Shown here one piece after another: positions 23,035 through 34,065 of a DNA stretch of 64,000 nucleotides. Each line of letters begins with the position of its first letter. Position 1 is the stretch's first letter. A program made the position numbers and the translations under genes. Location: NCBI GenBank assembly GCA_039111635.1, contig JBCAQO010000008.1, forward strand, positions 558,001 through 622,000, given 5' to 3'. This DNA is from Heterobasidion occidentale. Taxonomy: Eukaryota > Basidiomycota > Agaricomycetes > Russulales > Bondarzewiaceae. The notes beneath the pieces are model-generated. The model was not told the DNA's origin. It was given only the letters and a program-made list of their open reading frames with translations, and did no database searches.

Positions 23035-23690
23035 GTGGGCGTGACGGTTTGATTCAGGCTTTTTAATTAAATATCCCGGTGAGCTTCTTATCGAATGGGC
23101 CTGTGCCTCTTTCCTAAACTGAAAATTTAACAGCTTGATAAATGCTTCCCGTCATTTTGCATCCGCATAGTCTGGTGTTACTGTCCTGTGATCAGGTCTC
23201 TTGATTCATGATCTTCGCTCAGCCGACATCGGGTCCACTTTTTCAATTTGGCCCCTGAACTTTTGGATCCTGACATGAGCAAAGTTTATCGCATAGCACA
23301 CTCATAGCACTATCTTTCGCTCAGTATGCATCGGATCCGAATCAGCATGCCGCATGTCTAGAGGACTAAATCGTTCATTTCTCGAAGTACGAGAGGAAAA
23401 GGTCCGGAGAAATTCAACGATGACGCAATCCTCCACAAGCATTTTCAGGCTCTGTACGTAACTGTCTCCCTCTCATCTTCTGTCAAGCTTTGTGCAATGG
23501 AGCACGCTTCTGCCCCTTGTGCTCCCAGCGCATATATTTCATTAAACACAACAAACCGCGGAACGCCGAGGCCATTCTCCCTGAACGCATATAAAGCTCC
23601 ATCGTCAGGCGTTGGCTGCTCCCTTTCAAAAATCGATCAATCCCGTCGAGGTGCTCTGAGCCGTTTCGCATTTACCCTTTTTTGCATAAC
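23035..23690. other. Intergenic region with TATA box for SRPBCC copy 2
   Basis: About 650 bp. TATAAA at 23590-23595 is about 100 bp before the ATG at 23691. Nothing else is recognised. Confidence 0.5.
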
Positions 23691-24322
23691 ATGTCTAGCC
23701 TTTCTGCCGTGAATGGCGTCTTCAGCGTGACCTCTTCGTCGCTGATCAACTCTACAGCATCAAACATCTGGAATATTCTTGTGGATTTCCCGGCTTATCA
23801 TGAATGGTAGCCGCATTTTTGCTATCTATTTTGCTCTCACTAACCGGTGTGCGCACAGGAACCCGTTTGTGTACGCAGTCTCAAATTCGCATGTCCCCTG
23901 GAATTCATTCTGAACTATTCACACCAAACAGGCGCAGCCAGACTGTCGTTGACTCTCTCCATCGACCCCTCCTCGACCAGACACCACATGAGGGCTCGCT
24001 CCTGTTCCTCAAAGTGCATATTCCTCCCTCCCTCGACGACCATACATTGTATCAGACCTCCGACGAGCTCGTCACTATCCTGAACAGTGGCAATTACACC
24101 GCTGCATGGAGATACAATACCCTACCCGAGGCACTGTTGAGCGCAGAGCGGGTTCAGACGCTGACCGAAGCCGATGGGCTGGTAAAATATGAGGCGTATG
24201 AGACGTTCGGTGGGGCATTGGCATCTACGCTTGAAGCGACAATGAAGGATGGACTCCAGGAATCGTTCGATGCACAGGCGGAGGCTTTGAAGAATAGGGC
24301 GGAATCTATGGGCGCTAAATAA
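23691..24322 (+). CDS. SRPBCC-fold protein, copy 2
   Basis: Exons 23691-23806, 12-nt microexon 23859-23870 (gaacccgtttgt) and 23932-24322 give 172 residues. The fold begins with VTSSSLINSTASNIWNILVDF, then HEWNPFV and RSQTVVD, and ends in a helix (LQESFDAQAEALKNRAESM). It is the tandem paralogue of 22379-23034, with identical intron phases and the same microexon. The likely role is binding a small hydrophobic molecule. No catalytic residues can be assigned. Confidence 0.82.
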
Positions 24323-25716
24323 GCCATGGATCTGTTGTTAGGTGTGAGTGATTGCAGAAATCGAAAGTGATTGATGTTACTCAACAGTTTCTATATCACC
24401 CGAACTACGTGATCAAAGATTGAATGGGATATTGACCCTGCTCATACGCAAAAATTGAATAGAATCAACAGCATCCCATGAGAAGGAAGGGCGAACTATC
24501 TTGGAACTATGATCAAAACCTTGACGTCAAGCAATTTATGCAACGCCCGATCGCATGCATACGATTCTAACATTGCACCTGTTCGACGTCACTAACGTAG
24601 ATACCCTGAACCCAAGAAGATTATTGCAGGGCCGCATACGTGGCACATTGCAAGCGATGACCAAGTCCTTTCATGAAGAAGACGCATGGACAGCCTGCCA
24701 CCTCGCGACACGAACGCTCATCAAACCCTCAGGCGATTCGTCGAAGCTCGCTGTCTATCGCAACATCGAAGTCGAAGGCATTCGCTATTACTTGTGCTTG
24801 ATTGGGTTCTCATAGCTTGAAAGCGCCTACGCCAAAAATGACTGCCTCTTCGGAAATTTAGGGTTCCGAAGCCTTCCCACGCTCCTTACCAACTTCCCCC
24901 ATTCATGAGCTGGCATTTGCGACTTGCTTGGGATCTGAACTAAGCACGAATCGGATCTAATCTTCTCTAGCGATTCTTTCCCCGAGAAGATGGACGATGT
25001 CAAGTATTGGGAAACATTCTGCCCCGATATCTTCTGTGAACAGTAGAAGCATCTATGATCTTACCAGAACTTGCTTAGCACGGCATACAGATTGAGCTCG
25101 TCACGGATGTCAACGTTCTAGCAGCACACGTGAGATTCTAGGTGGGTGCATGTTCGTTGTTCTCGAAGTGAGCTTGTACGATTAACTCGCTGTAGACGAT
25201 CCCGCATCCGTATGAACCGAATTGTTGGTGGCCAATTTCAGATAATCTGCTCCGATCCAAGTGTTCGAGATAGCCGGTGGTATGGAGTGTCCCCCACCAT
25301 TTCCCTTGAAACTGCCGGCTCGAATCTGTTGAAACGCATTCTGTGTTTCTTGAATATGTTACGCTGACTGCTTTGCCCGCCGTATACTGAGGTTCCTGAT
25401 ATGGAGAATACTCAGAAACCGTCCGGTGTCATAGCATTGTGCTCAACTTAAGCCAAAAGGTGGGCACTGTATTGCTCTTCGATCATTATCCCGCTACTAG
25501 GTTTCGAGCAGTCAAGATAGTACGATCTCATCTGCACAATAGCTTGGCCGCAATACTACGATATTCCACGATCTGGATGATTGGGAACATTCCAAACCAT
25601 CTATCCCGCTCAATTTCAACATTTGGAACACGCTCTCAGGTGTTCATACACAATAGCTGCGTAGGAGCAAATTCACCCGATCGCACTGGAAAGTCATTTC
25701 GACACAGGAACTATGA
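24323..25716. other. Intergenic region, nothing recognised
   Basis: About 1.4 kb. An 86-codon frame at 24555-24815 and a 124-codon frame at 25439-25813 show no recognisable domain and could be chance or relics. Confidence 0.5.
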
Positions 25717-26069
25717 TCAAGAACTCATGCCCCTCGAGCAATTCTCCCAAAGACAATTGGACCGCGCGACGTACGTCTCCAAAATTTCCAACGGCTCGAC
25801 GTGGCTGACGTAGAAATTTGTAAAGGCAGAGGAAACCACCGCGGGGTCGCGCGCATCGCCGAACGCGGTGCCCCGTAGCTCGGCGGTCTTGATATAGCCA
25901 ACTGTGGAGGATGCGAGGACGCGCGGTGCGTTCGCGCCTATGAACGCGAGATCGATCTCGTTCATTCGGAGGCCTAGTGACAAGCTGGAAATCAGCTCGG
26001 AGGCGATGCGAGGACAACCCGGTACGTACGTGCGATCTTGGCCAATGCGTTGCAGGCGGCGGGATGCGA
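25717..26069 (-). pseudogene. GNAT-type acetyltransferase gene, 3' part (split by transposon)
   Basis: Minus strand. The part nearest the element reads SHP-AACNALAKIA, then a GT-AG intron (gtacgt to ttccag), then MNEIDLAFIGANAPRVLASS and YIKTAELRGTAFGDARDP, ending at TGA 25717. Together with 28622-29004 it makes a GNAT-like protein: the 5' part ends FGLASSHP and the 3' part starts SHPAACNALA, sharing the target duplication in frame. The acceptor substrate is unknown. The gene is broken by the 2552-bp element at 26070-28621. Confidence 0.7.
26062..26069. other. Target-site duplication, left copy (GGATGCGA)
   Basis: The 8-bp sequence GGATGCGA abuts the element's left end. The identical copy is at 28622-28629. 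Confidence 0.85.
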
Positions 26070-26075
26070 AAGAAA

Positions 26076-26114
26076 GGCTGACCGCCGAGGAGGAGGTCTA
26101 CTAGACTTGTGGAC
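26076..26114 (+). repeat. Left terminal inverted repeat of the 2552-bp element
   Basis: Starts GGCTGACCGCCGAGGAGG and ends TAGACTTGTGGAC; 36 of 39 bases match the reverse complement of 28577-28615. Confidence 0.85.
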
Positions 26115-27637
26115 CTTGTAATTGTAGACAATTGGACAGTTGCTTATCTTATATAATCTTAGCCACTGTGTCCCGCTCCTCCGGCAGCACTGCTCCGTGT
26201 TGGCTGACACCTAGGACCCTTCCACATCCTGCTGCTCCAGCCTATGCCTTTGCAGGACGACAAGTGCCTCATTGTTCACCATTTCATTGTCCTCGCCGTC
26301 TCCTCTGTCCCGCCCCCATCCTCAGCCTTGGGTGCCGCACCGATGACACCGCACGACGTGCGTCATGTGCAGGATTTTCGAGAACATCGCAGAGCTGATA
26401 TCTGCGGATGCGGTACAGAGTGGCGGGAGGAGACGGGAGGGCAGTATGGGACATGGGCTGTGGGATGTGGAGTCATTGATGGCAACATGACGGCGACGAG
26501 GGGAGCGCACCCTGTCGTGCCCCGGTGAGCTTGCATCTTCCGCCTCCTCAATACACTACTGCCCTCAGTGCCCTCCGCCAAGGGTGGTCTCAGCGAGGAT
26601 GATGCACTCCTCCTCTCTCTCCTCAAATGGCCCCGGCGCCAAACATGCCTCCAGTCATCATGCCTCCCACCTCGGCTTCAGATTGTATCGCCGTCTCCGC
26701 CTCCTCTCCTCCTTCTTCATTTTTGATGCTTCCCTCCTCCCGTTTATGCAGTCTCTCGCTACGTGCATGCGCTGCCTTTTGCACCCTGGTCGGCGCCTCA
26801 GCCTCGACCACGTGGCTTGGGTGATACCCCACCCAAGGGCATACGCATACAGGATCACGTGCCCCAGCCAGGAGCTCAAGTACGCCATTCACAGTGCAGG
26901 CTGGCAAGCCTTGTTCACCATCAAGGTGAGTGTTCCGCAGCTCCTCGTTGTTTTCATTATGTTGGCTGATACCTCGCACACACATGACTTGGAAGATAGG
27001 ATCTTTGGGCCATCCCTTGAGCTGCTTGCGGATGACTGACTCCTCTACAGGCTGTCATTGTACACAGGGATCCCGGACCCAATCTCCGGTGATCTGACCC
27101 TAGCACACTGCTCTGCTGTGCTCAAGGCCTGACCAAACATTGTTGAGGCCAAAAGCAGTGACAAATCTGATGACAGTGAATACTTGCCTTCTTTGGATGG
27201 CACTTGCAAATGGAAAGCCACCTGGACAGTGAGGGTACAAGCTTGAATAGAGAGAAGTCGTGTGGACTCTGTAAATGCTGCAGAGATTGAGGAGGAAGGG
27301 CTATCGGAGGAGAGTGGGTTCAAAGCACCCTTCAGATATGTATTTTAATTTGTCGTAGGCTATAGTCAATCCATCATAGATGTCGAACCACCCTGCCATT
27401 CAATCAGATTAGCAGACGGACTTTCCGCTCAGCAAGAAATCTGATTGCCAGCTAATGGCCCTACCTCTGTCAAAGAAAAACAAGAATATATTGTTGTTCA
27501 CGAACGAGTGCGCCATAACATGGTGGTCAATATTGCATGTATTCATTGTCTGACAAGGATTATTCATTGAAAAATCAGTGGAGCTTGCCAGAGCTTGCCA
27601 CAATGATGGCCTCCGCACTACTGATTGATCCTCTCCC

Positions 27638-27945
27638 TTTTTTTTTAATGATGATATTTTGAATGCCAATGCAAAGCTCTGGCATCAGGAAACTGGGAAG
27701 TGTCTGTACCAACCTGGACAGATGCTCCTAGGCTCCCAGATGCCTCTAGCAAGTCCCTGATTAGACAGACATGCCGGTGTCTAGACAATCTGTCTAGATG
27801 CACCATATATGGAAATGATTAGATAACTGTCGTCAATAGGACAACTGCAAAAATCAATCTGCACTATGCAGGAATTGAACCTAGGACCTCTTGAATCATT
27901 TACAGCTGAAAGCAATGTTAAAACTAGAATTGTCCACTCCACTAT
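27638..27945 (-). mobile_element. tRNA-derived SINE candidate
   Basis: On the minus strand the head contains a B-box GGTTCAATTCC (27871-27881), a degenerate A-box region about 27924-27945 (TGGACAATTCTAG), and an anticodon-arm-like stretch between them. A body of about 230 bp follows, and the segment ends in nine A residues (T run at 27638-27646). This is the layout of a Pol III-transcribed tRNA-derived SINE. No target duplication was identified. It could also be a chance tRNA relic. Confidence 0.45.
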
Positions 27946-28576
27946 ATAACCATGATGTTCTATATTTATACCCAGCTTATATCAAGCTTTTTGAGACTTG
28001 AAAGAATTTGGGATGCCTGAACTCAGTGAGGTGTCATCTATTTTTGCATTTTTAGCATCCATTCATCGAAGAATGATGGATATGATACATCATTTGAAAG
28101 CTATGATACAGGGAAGTATCTCAATACCATTAGCAAGCTAACATCTAACAAATAGCACCAATGACAGTCTGATACATTACTGGGGGATTTTCTTCTCAAC
28201 TCTTGTCTAAGGCTGTATTGAAAAACTCTGAAGCAGCACTAACATCACATACACTGCCTTCCAAAAATGTCCTCCTAGTCAGCTTATTGATAGAGCACCT
28301 TATCTGCCCAGATCTAGACATACACAGACATCTAACCAGATGTTCCCAGATGACCTAAGCATCTGGGAGCACCTGGGGCTCTGGGACTGGCTGGGACCGG
28401 TTACAGGTTTGCTGATGTGGTGTGTCTTGTTTTCTGATAAAGTCCAATGGATGTTTGCTTATCCATATTTGGCTCTCGGAGAAACCACCCAGCCCCGGCC
28501 TTACCCCCGTTCCAAAGTCCCAAAGTCTATGATTTGTAAAGGTCTACAAGTCTACTGTCTAGTCTACAAGTCCACT

Positions 28577-28615
28577 GTCCACAAGTCTAATAGACAACCT
28601 CCTCGGCGGTCAGCC
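28577..28615 (-). repeat. Right terminal inverted repeat of the 2552-bp element
   Basis: Inverted partner of 26076-26114, differing at three positions. Confidence 0.85.
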
Positions 28616-28621
28616 GTTCCC

Positions 28622-28629
28622 GGATGCGA
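28622..28629. other. Target-site duplication, right copy (GGATGCGA)
   Basis: Identical to 26062-26069. Removing the element and one copy restores the GNAT frame at Ser-His-Pro. Confidence 0.85.
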
Positions 28630-29004
28630 GGAAGCCAACCCGAACACCGTGACGCGCTGAAACAGCGGGTGAAATGTAAGTGTCTGCAAGAGCGAGGTTG
28701 CGATATAGTGTCTGCGGTGGTGGCTATCGACGACAAGCTGCGTGATCCATCCAGCGACGCCTGATCGAACCAGATAACATGCAGGCCATCGTAATCAATC
28801 ATTCTCCACATAAAGCCAAGCAGTGCGCACCGCCCTCAAAATCCCAAGTAGTTGCAAATGCATGCCCGATAGCGTATCGTCCAGACGGCATGTCACTAGA
28901 ACAGTTCGCTCAGGGGCACCAAAACATTGGGCTTTAAGTTTCTGCGCGTTCATCCTAACTCGGGTATCTGCAGATCGGGGGTCGAGTTCAAAGGCCGAGT
29001 TCAA
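28622..29004 (-). pseudogene. GNAT-type acetyltransferase gene, 5' part (split by transposon)
   Basis: Minus strand. Segments in different frames read VRMNAQKLKAQCFG, GHAFATTWDFEGG, then GWITQLVVDSHHRRHYIATS with LLQTLTFHP and FGLASSHP. The motif V-V-x-x-x-H-R-R-x-x-I-A-T is the acetyl-CoA binding stretch of GNAT proteins (consensus Q/RxxGxG/A, here degenerate). Frame changes between these pieces mean either unrecognised introns or decay besides the transposon insertion. The start is uncertain. Confidence 0.6.
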
Positions 29005-29996
29005 TCAACAGCTGAGAAATGAGCAAACGCTCACTTGGCTTCAAGCCAGGCGCCATCTGACTCACAGCTTCTCCCCATATGCCATAGCTCGCGCTGAAGA
29101 GCTTCGCACACTCAGATAGCTGAAGTCAGAAAGCTCGCTTCCCAGCTTCGCCGAGTACATAATTTTGGTGGAAGACGCTTGAGCGATGTCGGTGAGAGGA
29201 TCCATGAGGAAGATAGTGTGACCGCAAGACACTTAGAAATACAGAAGAAGTTCCGTGTTATGGTCTGCTTGGTGTATGACTCTGACATTCTGTGAAAGGT
29301 TTAGAGAATCAGTCTTTCGTAGATCGGTGGGTCCACGACTCGATATCAATGATTAGACCAGTCGCGGCCAGTCACGGGACGATGACGTCTGTACGAGTAA
29401 ATAGGCTATCGTCGCGTCGACTGGAAAGTGAATATATTACTGTGAACGAGGTCAACAACGGACTGTATATATATCTGCGGCTACGAGTCTAGCTCAAGTA
29501 AACTATTAAGACCGACAATCATGTGGTAGTGAGAGTAAGAATAAGGGGAGGTATCAGGTACCTTCAGCAAGAGTCAGATGAACGACGCGATTAGGGGAGA
29601 GGACGAGCCGAGCGCCTACTCTAGACGTTACAGTAAGGTATGTAAGACGAGCAGGTGAGAAGGAGAACGTGCGAGGTCCAAGCAAATATACTTTATCGTA
29701 CGATGGGGGAATAAATGAGACAACATAAAGCGAAGAAATCGCGAGGACGTGAGCAAGAAATCTGGGGTCGAAGTCCGTAGGAGCCAGGTTGACCCTCATG
29801 AATTAGAGCGTGAAGCATGAGCGTCGAGGGCGATCTTGATAGATAAGTAAACACAGAGAAGAAATGTCTGCGAACGAACATCATATCATACACGCTCAAA
29901 TTCAAGTACGATGAGAGGAGAACCCACCAGTCGATTTGTACGCCGCACTACCAGTAGCGCGTGCGCCAACATGTGGCATTAGCCACCTCCATTCGC
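29005..29996. other. Intergenic region, nothing recognised
   Basis: About 1 kb. Short overlapping frames on both strands (29292, 29554, 29693) show no domain. It includes the 3' flank of the Ser/Pro-rich gene. Confidence 0.5.
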
Positions 29997-30863
29997 CTAA
30001 TTCTCCTTGACGCTTGCATCAGCCCAGAACCCGCCATCAACTGGACTGGTTCCGGCACTCCCCGGTGGTGTGTTCATGGCCACGACCAACTTGTTCGCAA
30101 AGTCCGAGGTCAGGTAAGCGCCGAAATGTTGATAGTTATTGTCCGCGGTATGGCTGCGATGCAGAGGACGGCGGAAGGATTGGTCAGTCGGAGGGGCAGA
30201 GGCCGGAACAAACAAGGGCATGGGCGGCGGTGGCAGTGGCATAGACGGGGGCGCAGCAGCAGGTTTGCGAATCGCACGACGGGATCTGCGTATCCAGAGT
30301 GACCGATGTACCATGAGCATGAGCGGATGGAGTCGCGTTACAAGAATGATGCAGGGCACGTACCGTAACGCGTCTCCAACACTGCCACTTCTCATCCGCC
30401 CGTTGAGGGATGCGGACATAGGTTGTGGCACGTTGTTGACATCGACGCTCAAACTCCCACTGCGTGAGCGCGAGCCACCGGTGGGGCTCATGAGCACCGT
30501 GCGTTGGAGCGCGTTGCCAGCGCTCCGCAGAGGCGACTTGATGTTTCCCATGACGCTCGTGCCAACCGTGAGGCTGCTTCTGCGTCTCCTCAGCCTAGGG
30601 GGTGGGGCCGTGAACGAAGACACACTAGCCGTACTTGAGGCTCGCGAACGTGAACGTTCAGATTCCATTTCGGTGATGTATGAAGGGGTCGGGCTTGGAG
30701 GGTATTCCGAAATATGAGACTTCAGACCTGTTGGGGTCGACTCGAGATCCACCGCCATGGGTGACGACGCAGAGTCGGTGTGACGATGAGGTCGGGGGGT
30801 AGCGAGGAGTCCTGAAGCAAATATGGATGAGTAGCCACTCGGTGCGTGCGCTGTGGTTGCCAT
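29997..30863 (-). CDS. Ser/Pro-rich protein of unknown function
   Basis: The ATG at 30863 is taken because the in-frame codon before it is GTG. Two exons, 30364-30863 and 29997-30285, are joined across a GT-AG intron of 78 bp, giving about 260 residues. The N-terminal part is Ser/Pro/Arg-rich with likely phosphorylation clusters (RSRSRASSTASVSS). The C-terminal part has a Pro/Met-rich run (PPSMPLPPPPMPLF), then a more ordered stretch AYLTSDFANKLVVAMNTPPG and GGFWADASVKEN to the stop. It looks intrinsically disordered. No known domain, so no function is proposed. Confidence 0.75.
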   Translation of the reverse strand: MATTAHAPSGYSSIFASGLLATPRPHRHTDSASSPMAVDLESTPTGLKSHISEYPPSPTPSYITEMESERSRSRASSTASVSSFTAPPPRLRRRRSSLTVGTSVMGNIKSPLRSAGNALQRTVLMSPTGGSRSRSGSLSVDVNNVPQPMSASLNGRMRSGSVGDALRYVPCIILVTRLHPLMLMVHRSLWIRRSRRAIRKPAAAPPSMPLPPPPMPLFVPASAPPTDQSFRRPLHRSHTADNNYQHFGAYLTSDFANKLVVAMNTPPGSAGTSPVDGGFWADASVKEN

Positions 30864-31860
30864 CACGGATGTCGAACTGCTGCAGAGAAACTGAGAGAGG
30901 TTCTAAGAATTATGAACTGGCCACAGCGGAGGGATGGTGTCTTGAAGAGAGGTTGAACTGGGTGGACTGGTTGAACTTGAACCAAATGAGGAATGGAAGG
31001 GCGACAATAAAGGCAATAGGCGAAGCGCCTGTGTTGTAATACAGGAAAGAAATGAAAACAAGCGCCGAGTTGCAAGAGTGGAGAAAGGCAAGCGAGACAG
31101 TGGAGCTGCACAATTTATCGCAACGAGGCTCGCGGGTGGGGGAGTTTGAACCTCTCAGCATGCCGTAATTTACGTAACAAATTGGCCGCCTTTCGCCTTC
31201 CTTCGCTCTTCCAACGTCGCGTGAGCGCGCAGCATGTCCGCAACAGTCCAAATCAGCTCTTCCCCGCCACGTCGAAGTGTCTGACACTGTCTAGAAATCC
31301 GCGACGCTGGCAGAATCTTATGTTCTTTAGCGCCAGAAGTACGGCCCAACGAGAACAAGGACACGCATTCCATGTGGACGACCATGGGAATAAACAACTT
31401 CTGATGCAATCATCGTGTAAATGCGGGAACGGCAGGGTAGTGCATGTTTTCTTATACAGCAGCGCGTACATACACGCGCCCATAGATTCACCGATGTCGA
31501 AGCAATCTGCGGAAAAAAACGGGCTGTGGAATAGCTTCGATTGCTCAACGCGAGTCGTACCAGGTAGTACCCGTGGATCGGGTGAATTCCACATGCCCAA
31601 ACGCCGAGAGGCACCAGGGACAGCGATATTTGATATAGGTGCTTGAATGAAAACATGGATAATTCCAAATGCAGATCGGGTGCCCTATAAATAGTGTCCC
31701 TTCGCCCCAAAAAGTGAAGTAAAGTACTCAATGATCAACACTGTCTACCCAGATGGCCAATCGTTCAAGTTCGTTCCAACGCAAGTCGTACCACTCAGTG
31801 GACAGTCGCAAATATGCAATCAACTGCAAGCCTTCGAATTCTGCAATGCTGCAAGTAGAA
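30864..31860. other. Intergenic region, nothing recognised
   Basis: About 1 kb between the Ser/Pro-rich gene start and the lipase 3' end. Several overlapping frames up to 166 codons (31146-31646) show no domain or plausible gene structure. Confidence 0.5.
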
Positions 31861-33190
31861 TCACAAGGGGCAGTTGCTACCGCTCATTGACACGTTGGCG
31901 AAGTAAGGGCCTATGCGCCAAAGAATGAGTGGAGTCGATATCCTGTTATCAGAGAGCGCACCGATGTGGTCAGGAATGCTGGTTTTCAGCAGCGAGTTGC
32001 CGTCGATGCAATTCTTGTTCTCCTGTCCAGGGCATGCGACAGTGACGCTCGCCTCGCCCGTCGCGTCGTCCGTCTCCTTGATGTGCACTTCACCGGCCGA
32101 GTGTTGGTATCCAATGAAGCGTGGGGGAACGAGAGGAACTGGATCGTCCTTGTGCGTGATGAATGTGAAGTTTCCTCCGAGCTAAGTATATCGGACACAG
32201 CTCAGAAGCGACAACGCGATACGGTAGACGCAATGCATCGTACCTCAGAATCGACGAGATCGGCCCAAGCCTGGTTGCCACCGCGAGGAAGTCCAAACAA
32301 CGGTGCTAATCTCGACAGAGGGGTCCAAATTTTGGCGTAGCATCACGGCATCCATCGTGGCGATAGCGGCACCCAGGCTATGCCCAGTGACAGCTATTTT
32401 GGACGCATTGTTCTTCGCAAGACCGGCCTTGACAGTAGCCAAGACCGTGTCGGCTGTGCGTCCGTGAGCTTTAGAAAACCCATCGTGAACCTGTACATCG
32501 TCTGCATCGGGAAATAGGGGAGATATCAGATCAGAATCTTGACGTGAGGTCGGATACGAACCACCGGCTTTAGGGAAGAGGGTCTGGTTGATGTCGGTCT
32601 TGAGGAACTCCGCATCGTTGATAATGGACAATCTGGTTCAGGCAAACAGTATTCTATAATTAGATATATACGATGATCTATTGAAGCGAGTAAAACGCGT
32701 ACACATTCGAAGCATCAGTCCCTTGATGCGCAACGACGATGCTGGATGTCTTGGAATCGTAGGAGACGAAGACTACGTTTCAAAACGCGTTAGCATGGCA
32801 CCTGTCAGTCGATCCCGATAAGTGCTGCTGTGTAGCACTTACATCGCGGTGTTGCACCCCCATCTACACGGCCCATCAAACCGGGTCAGCACAACTCCCA
32901 CAATCGCGTCTTCATCAGATCAATTTGAACGTACCACCGCCGACCACAAGCGGCGTGACGCCATTCAAGCCCAGCGCCTGACACGGCGCGCCGCAGTCCC
33001 ACTTCTCCACAGCCTCGCTCGAGCAGTACGCAATGCGCGCGAATTGCGCAGGGCGCACGAACGCGCTCGAGATTGTGCTGGCCGAGACGGCCTGGGTTGA
33101 CAGCGAATTTGACGAGCGATCCTGTAATGGAGCTGCGCGCACGAGGATGGGGAGCGCGAGAAGCGCAAAGGTGGACGTGAGGGGGAACAT
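31861..33190 (-). CDS. Secreted class 3 (fungal) triacylglycerol lipase
   Basis: Hydrolyses ester bonds of acylglycerols outside the cell. The ATG at 33190 begins a signal peptide (MFPLTSTFALLALPILVRAAP). The body has the class 3 lipase lid/strand region (IVVAHQGTDASN), the nucleophile elbow GHSLG (near 32370), HKDDPVPLVPP with the catalytic Asp, and DHIGPYF with the catalytic His completed across the last intron. It ends at TGA 31861. About five short introns lie near 32900, 32780, 32640, 32200 and 31920. Length is about 300 residues as usual for the family. The paired Cys residues near the start and end suit a secreted enzyme. Confidence 0.9.
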
Positions 33191-33370
33191 CACTGCTTTG
33201 ATCAGGATGATCAGACGGCGGGATCTCGGAAGGTCTGGATATCACGACGATGCAGGCGGAACTGGACTCGGAACAACGAAAACGAATGAACAGAGTAGGA
33301 CCGGCCTACGCGGTGAAGAAAAGGAGTGAAGGAGACCGAGGAGGGTGAGAGGAGAGGATTTGGGTTTCCT

Positions 33371-33377
33371 TTTTATA
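33371..33377 (-). promoter_or_regulatory. TATA box of lipase gene
   Basis: TATAAAA on the minus strand about 180 bp before the lipase ATG. Confidence 0.45.
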
Positions 33378-34065
33378 CTCGATTAGCCTCGATTAGCCCT
33401 ACGTACCCGAAATGAATCGATACCAGGTACCGAGACCCGACGGCTCGTGGCGCGTGGCGGTTCATATACTTCATCACGTTTTGTCATTTCGATCGGGCTG
33501 TAGCAACAGAACCGTCGTGAAGGACTGATGTGGGCAGTCTCATTCCAGGACCGCTCACCTTCACGCGTTCGGGGTTCGGGAAGGTACTCGCCTACGTTGG
33601 AGTCATCCCACGAAAGTCATCGTTTCCATCATCTGTCCAAGCGTTTCAGGTGCATACGTTACACAGATGCATGTCGGTCGAGCATACTGATGGAGGTAGA
33701 AACCGATCAGCTGAGCGATATCACCGAATTATGCTAGATCATACTGTGCTCATAGACATGCCCTGACATCAGATGAAGATGTGCTGTGAGACCGATCTCA
33801 GCATGAACGTAAGTTATACGGGTCTCTGACATCTACGGGGGCCAGTGACTCTGATATTTTCCGGTAGAAGTCTTGTTTGATGGATGGAATAAGGAGACAT
33901 GGTTCGAAGACCCAAGCCATATATCAGATATATCAGCCATGTCACGACCGTGGCACGCTCTTGGACTACACGTGACAACGAAAGACCAGTTTGAATATTT
34001 GATACAATCTGCTAGTATATGTTCGCTCAGTAAGTTGTAAGGATATGGTACCAAGAAATCCCAAA
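33378..34065. other. Intergenic region, nothing recognised
   Basis: Lies between the lipase promoter and the 3' end of the F-box/WD40 gene. No supported gene. Confidence 0.5.

Larger units (their letters stand above)
26070..28621. mobile_element. 2552-bp DNA transposon, probably non-autonomous, superfamily unassigned
   Basis: Flanked by identical 8-bp duplications GGATGCGA. The ends form an imperfect inverted repeat: 39 bp at 26076-26114 match the reverse complement of 28577-28615 at 36 positions (both start GGCTGACCGCCGAGGAGG); the outermost six bases (aagaaa and gggaac) pair poorly. The right end has subterminal repeats of the type gtctacaagtc-tactgtc. An 8-bp duplication fits hAT or KDZ-like elements, but no transposase domain is recognised inside, so it is likely non-autonomous or decayed. 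It sits exactly inside a GNAT coding exon. A SINE-like segment lies within it. Confidence 0.8.

Noticed and set aside
26244..27000. Transposase fragments inside the 2552-bp element
   Set aside because: Frames on both strands are short and show no recognisable catalytic motif.
31146..31646. 166-codon plus-strand frame
   Set aside because: No domain, no intron support, overlaps several equally long frames on the other strand.
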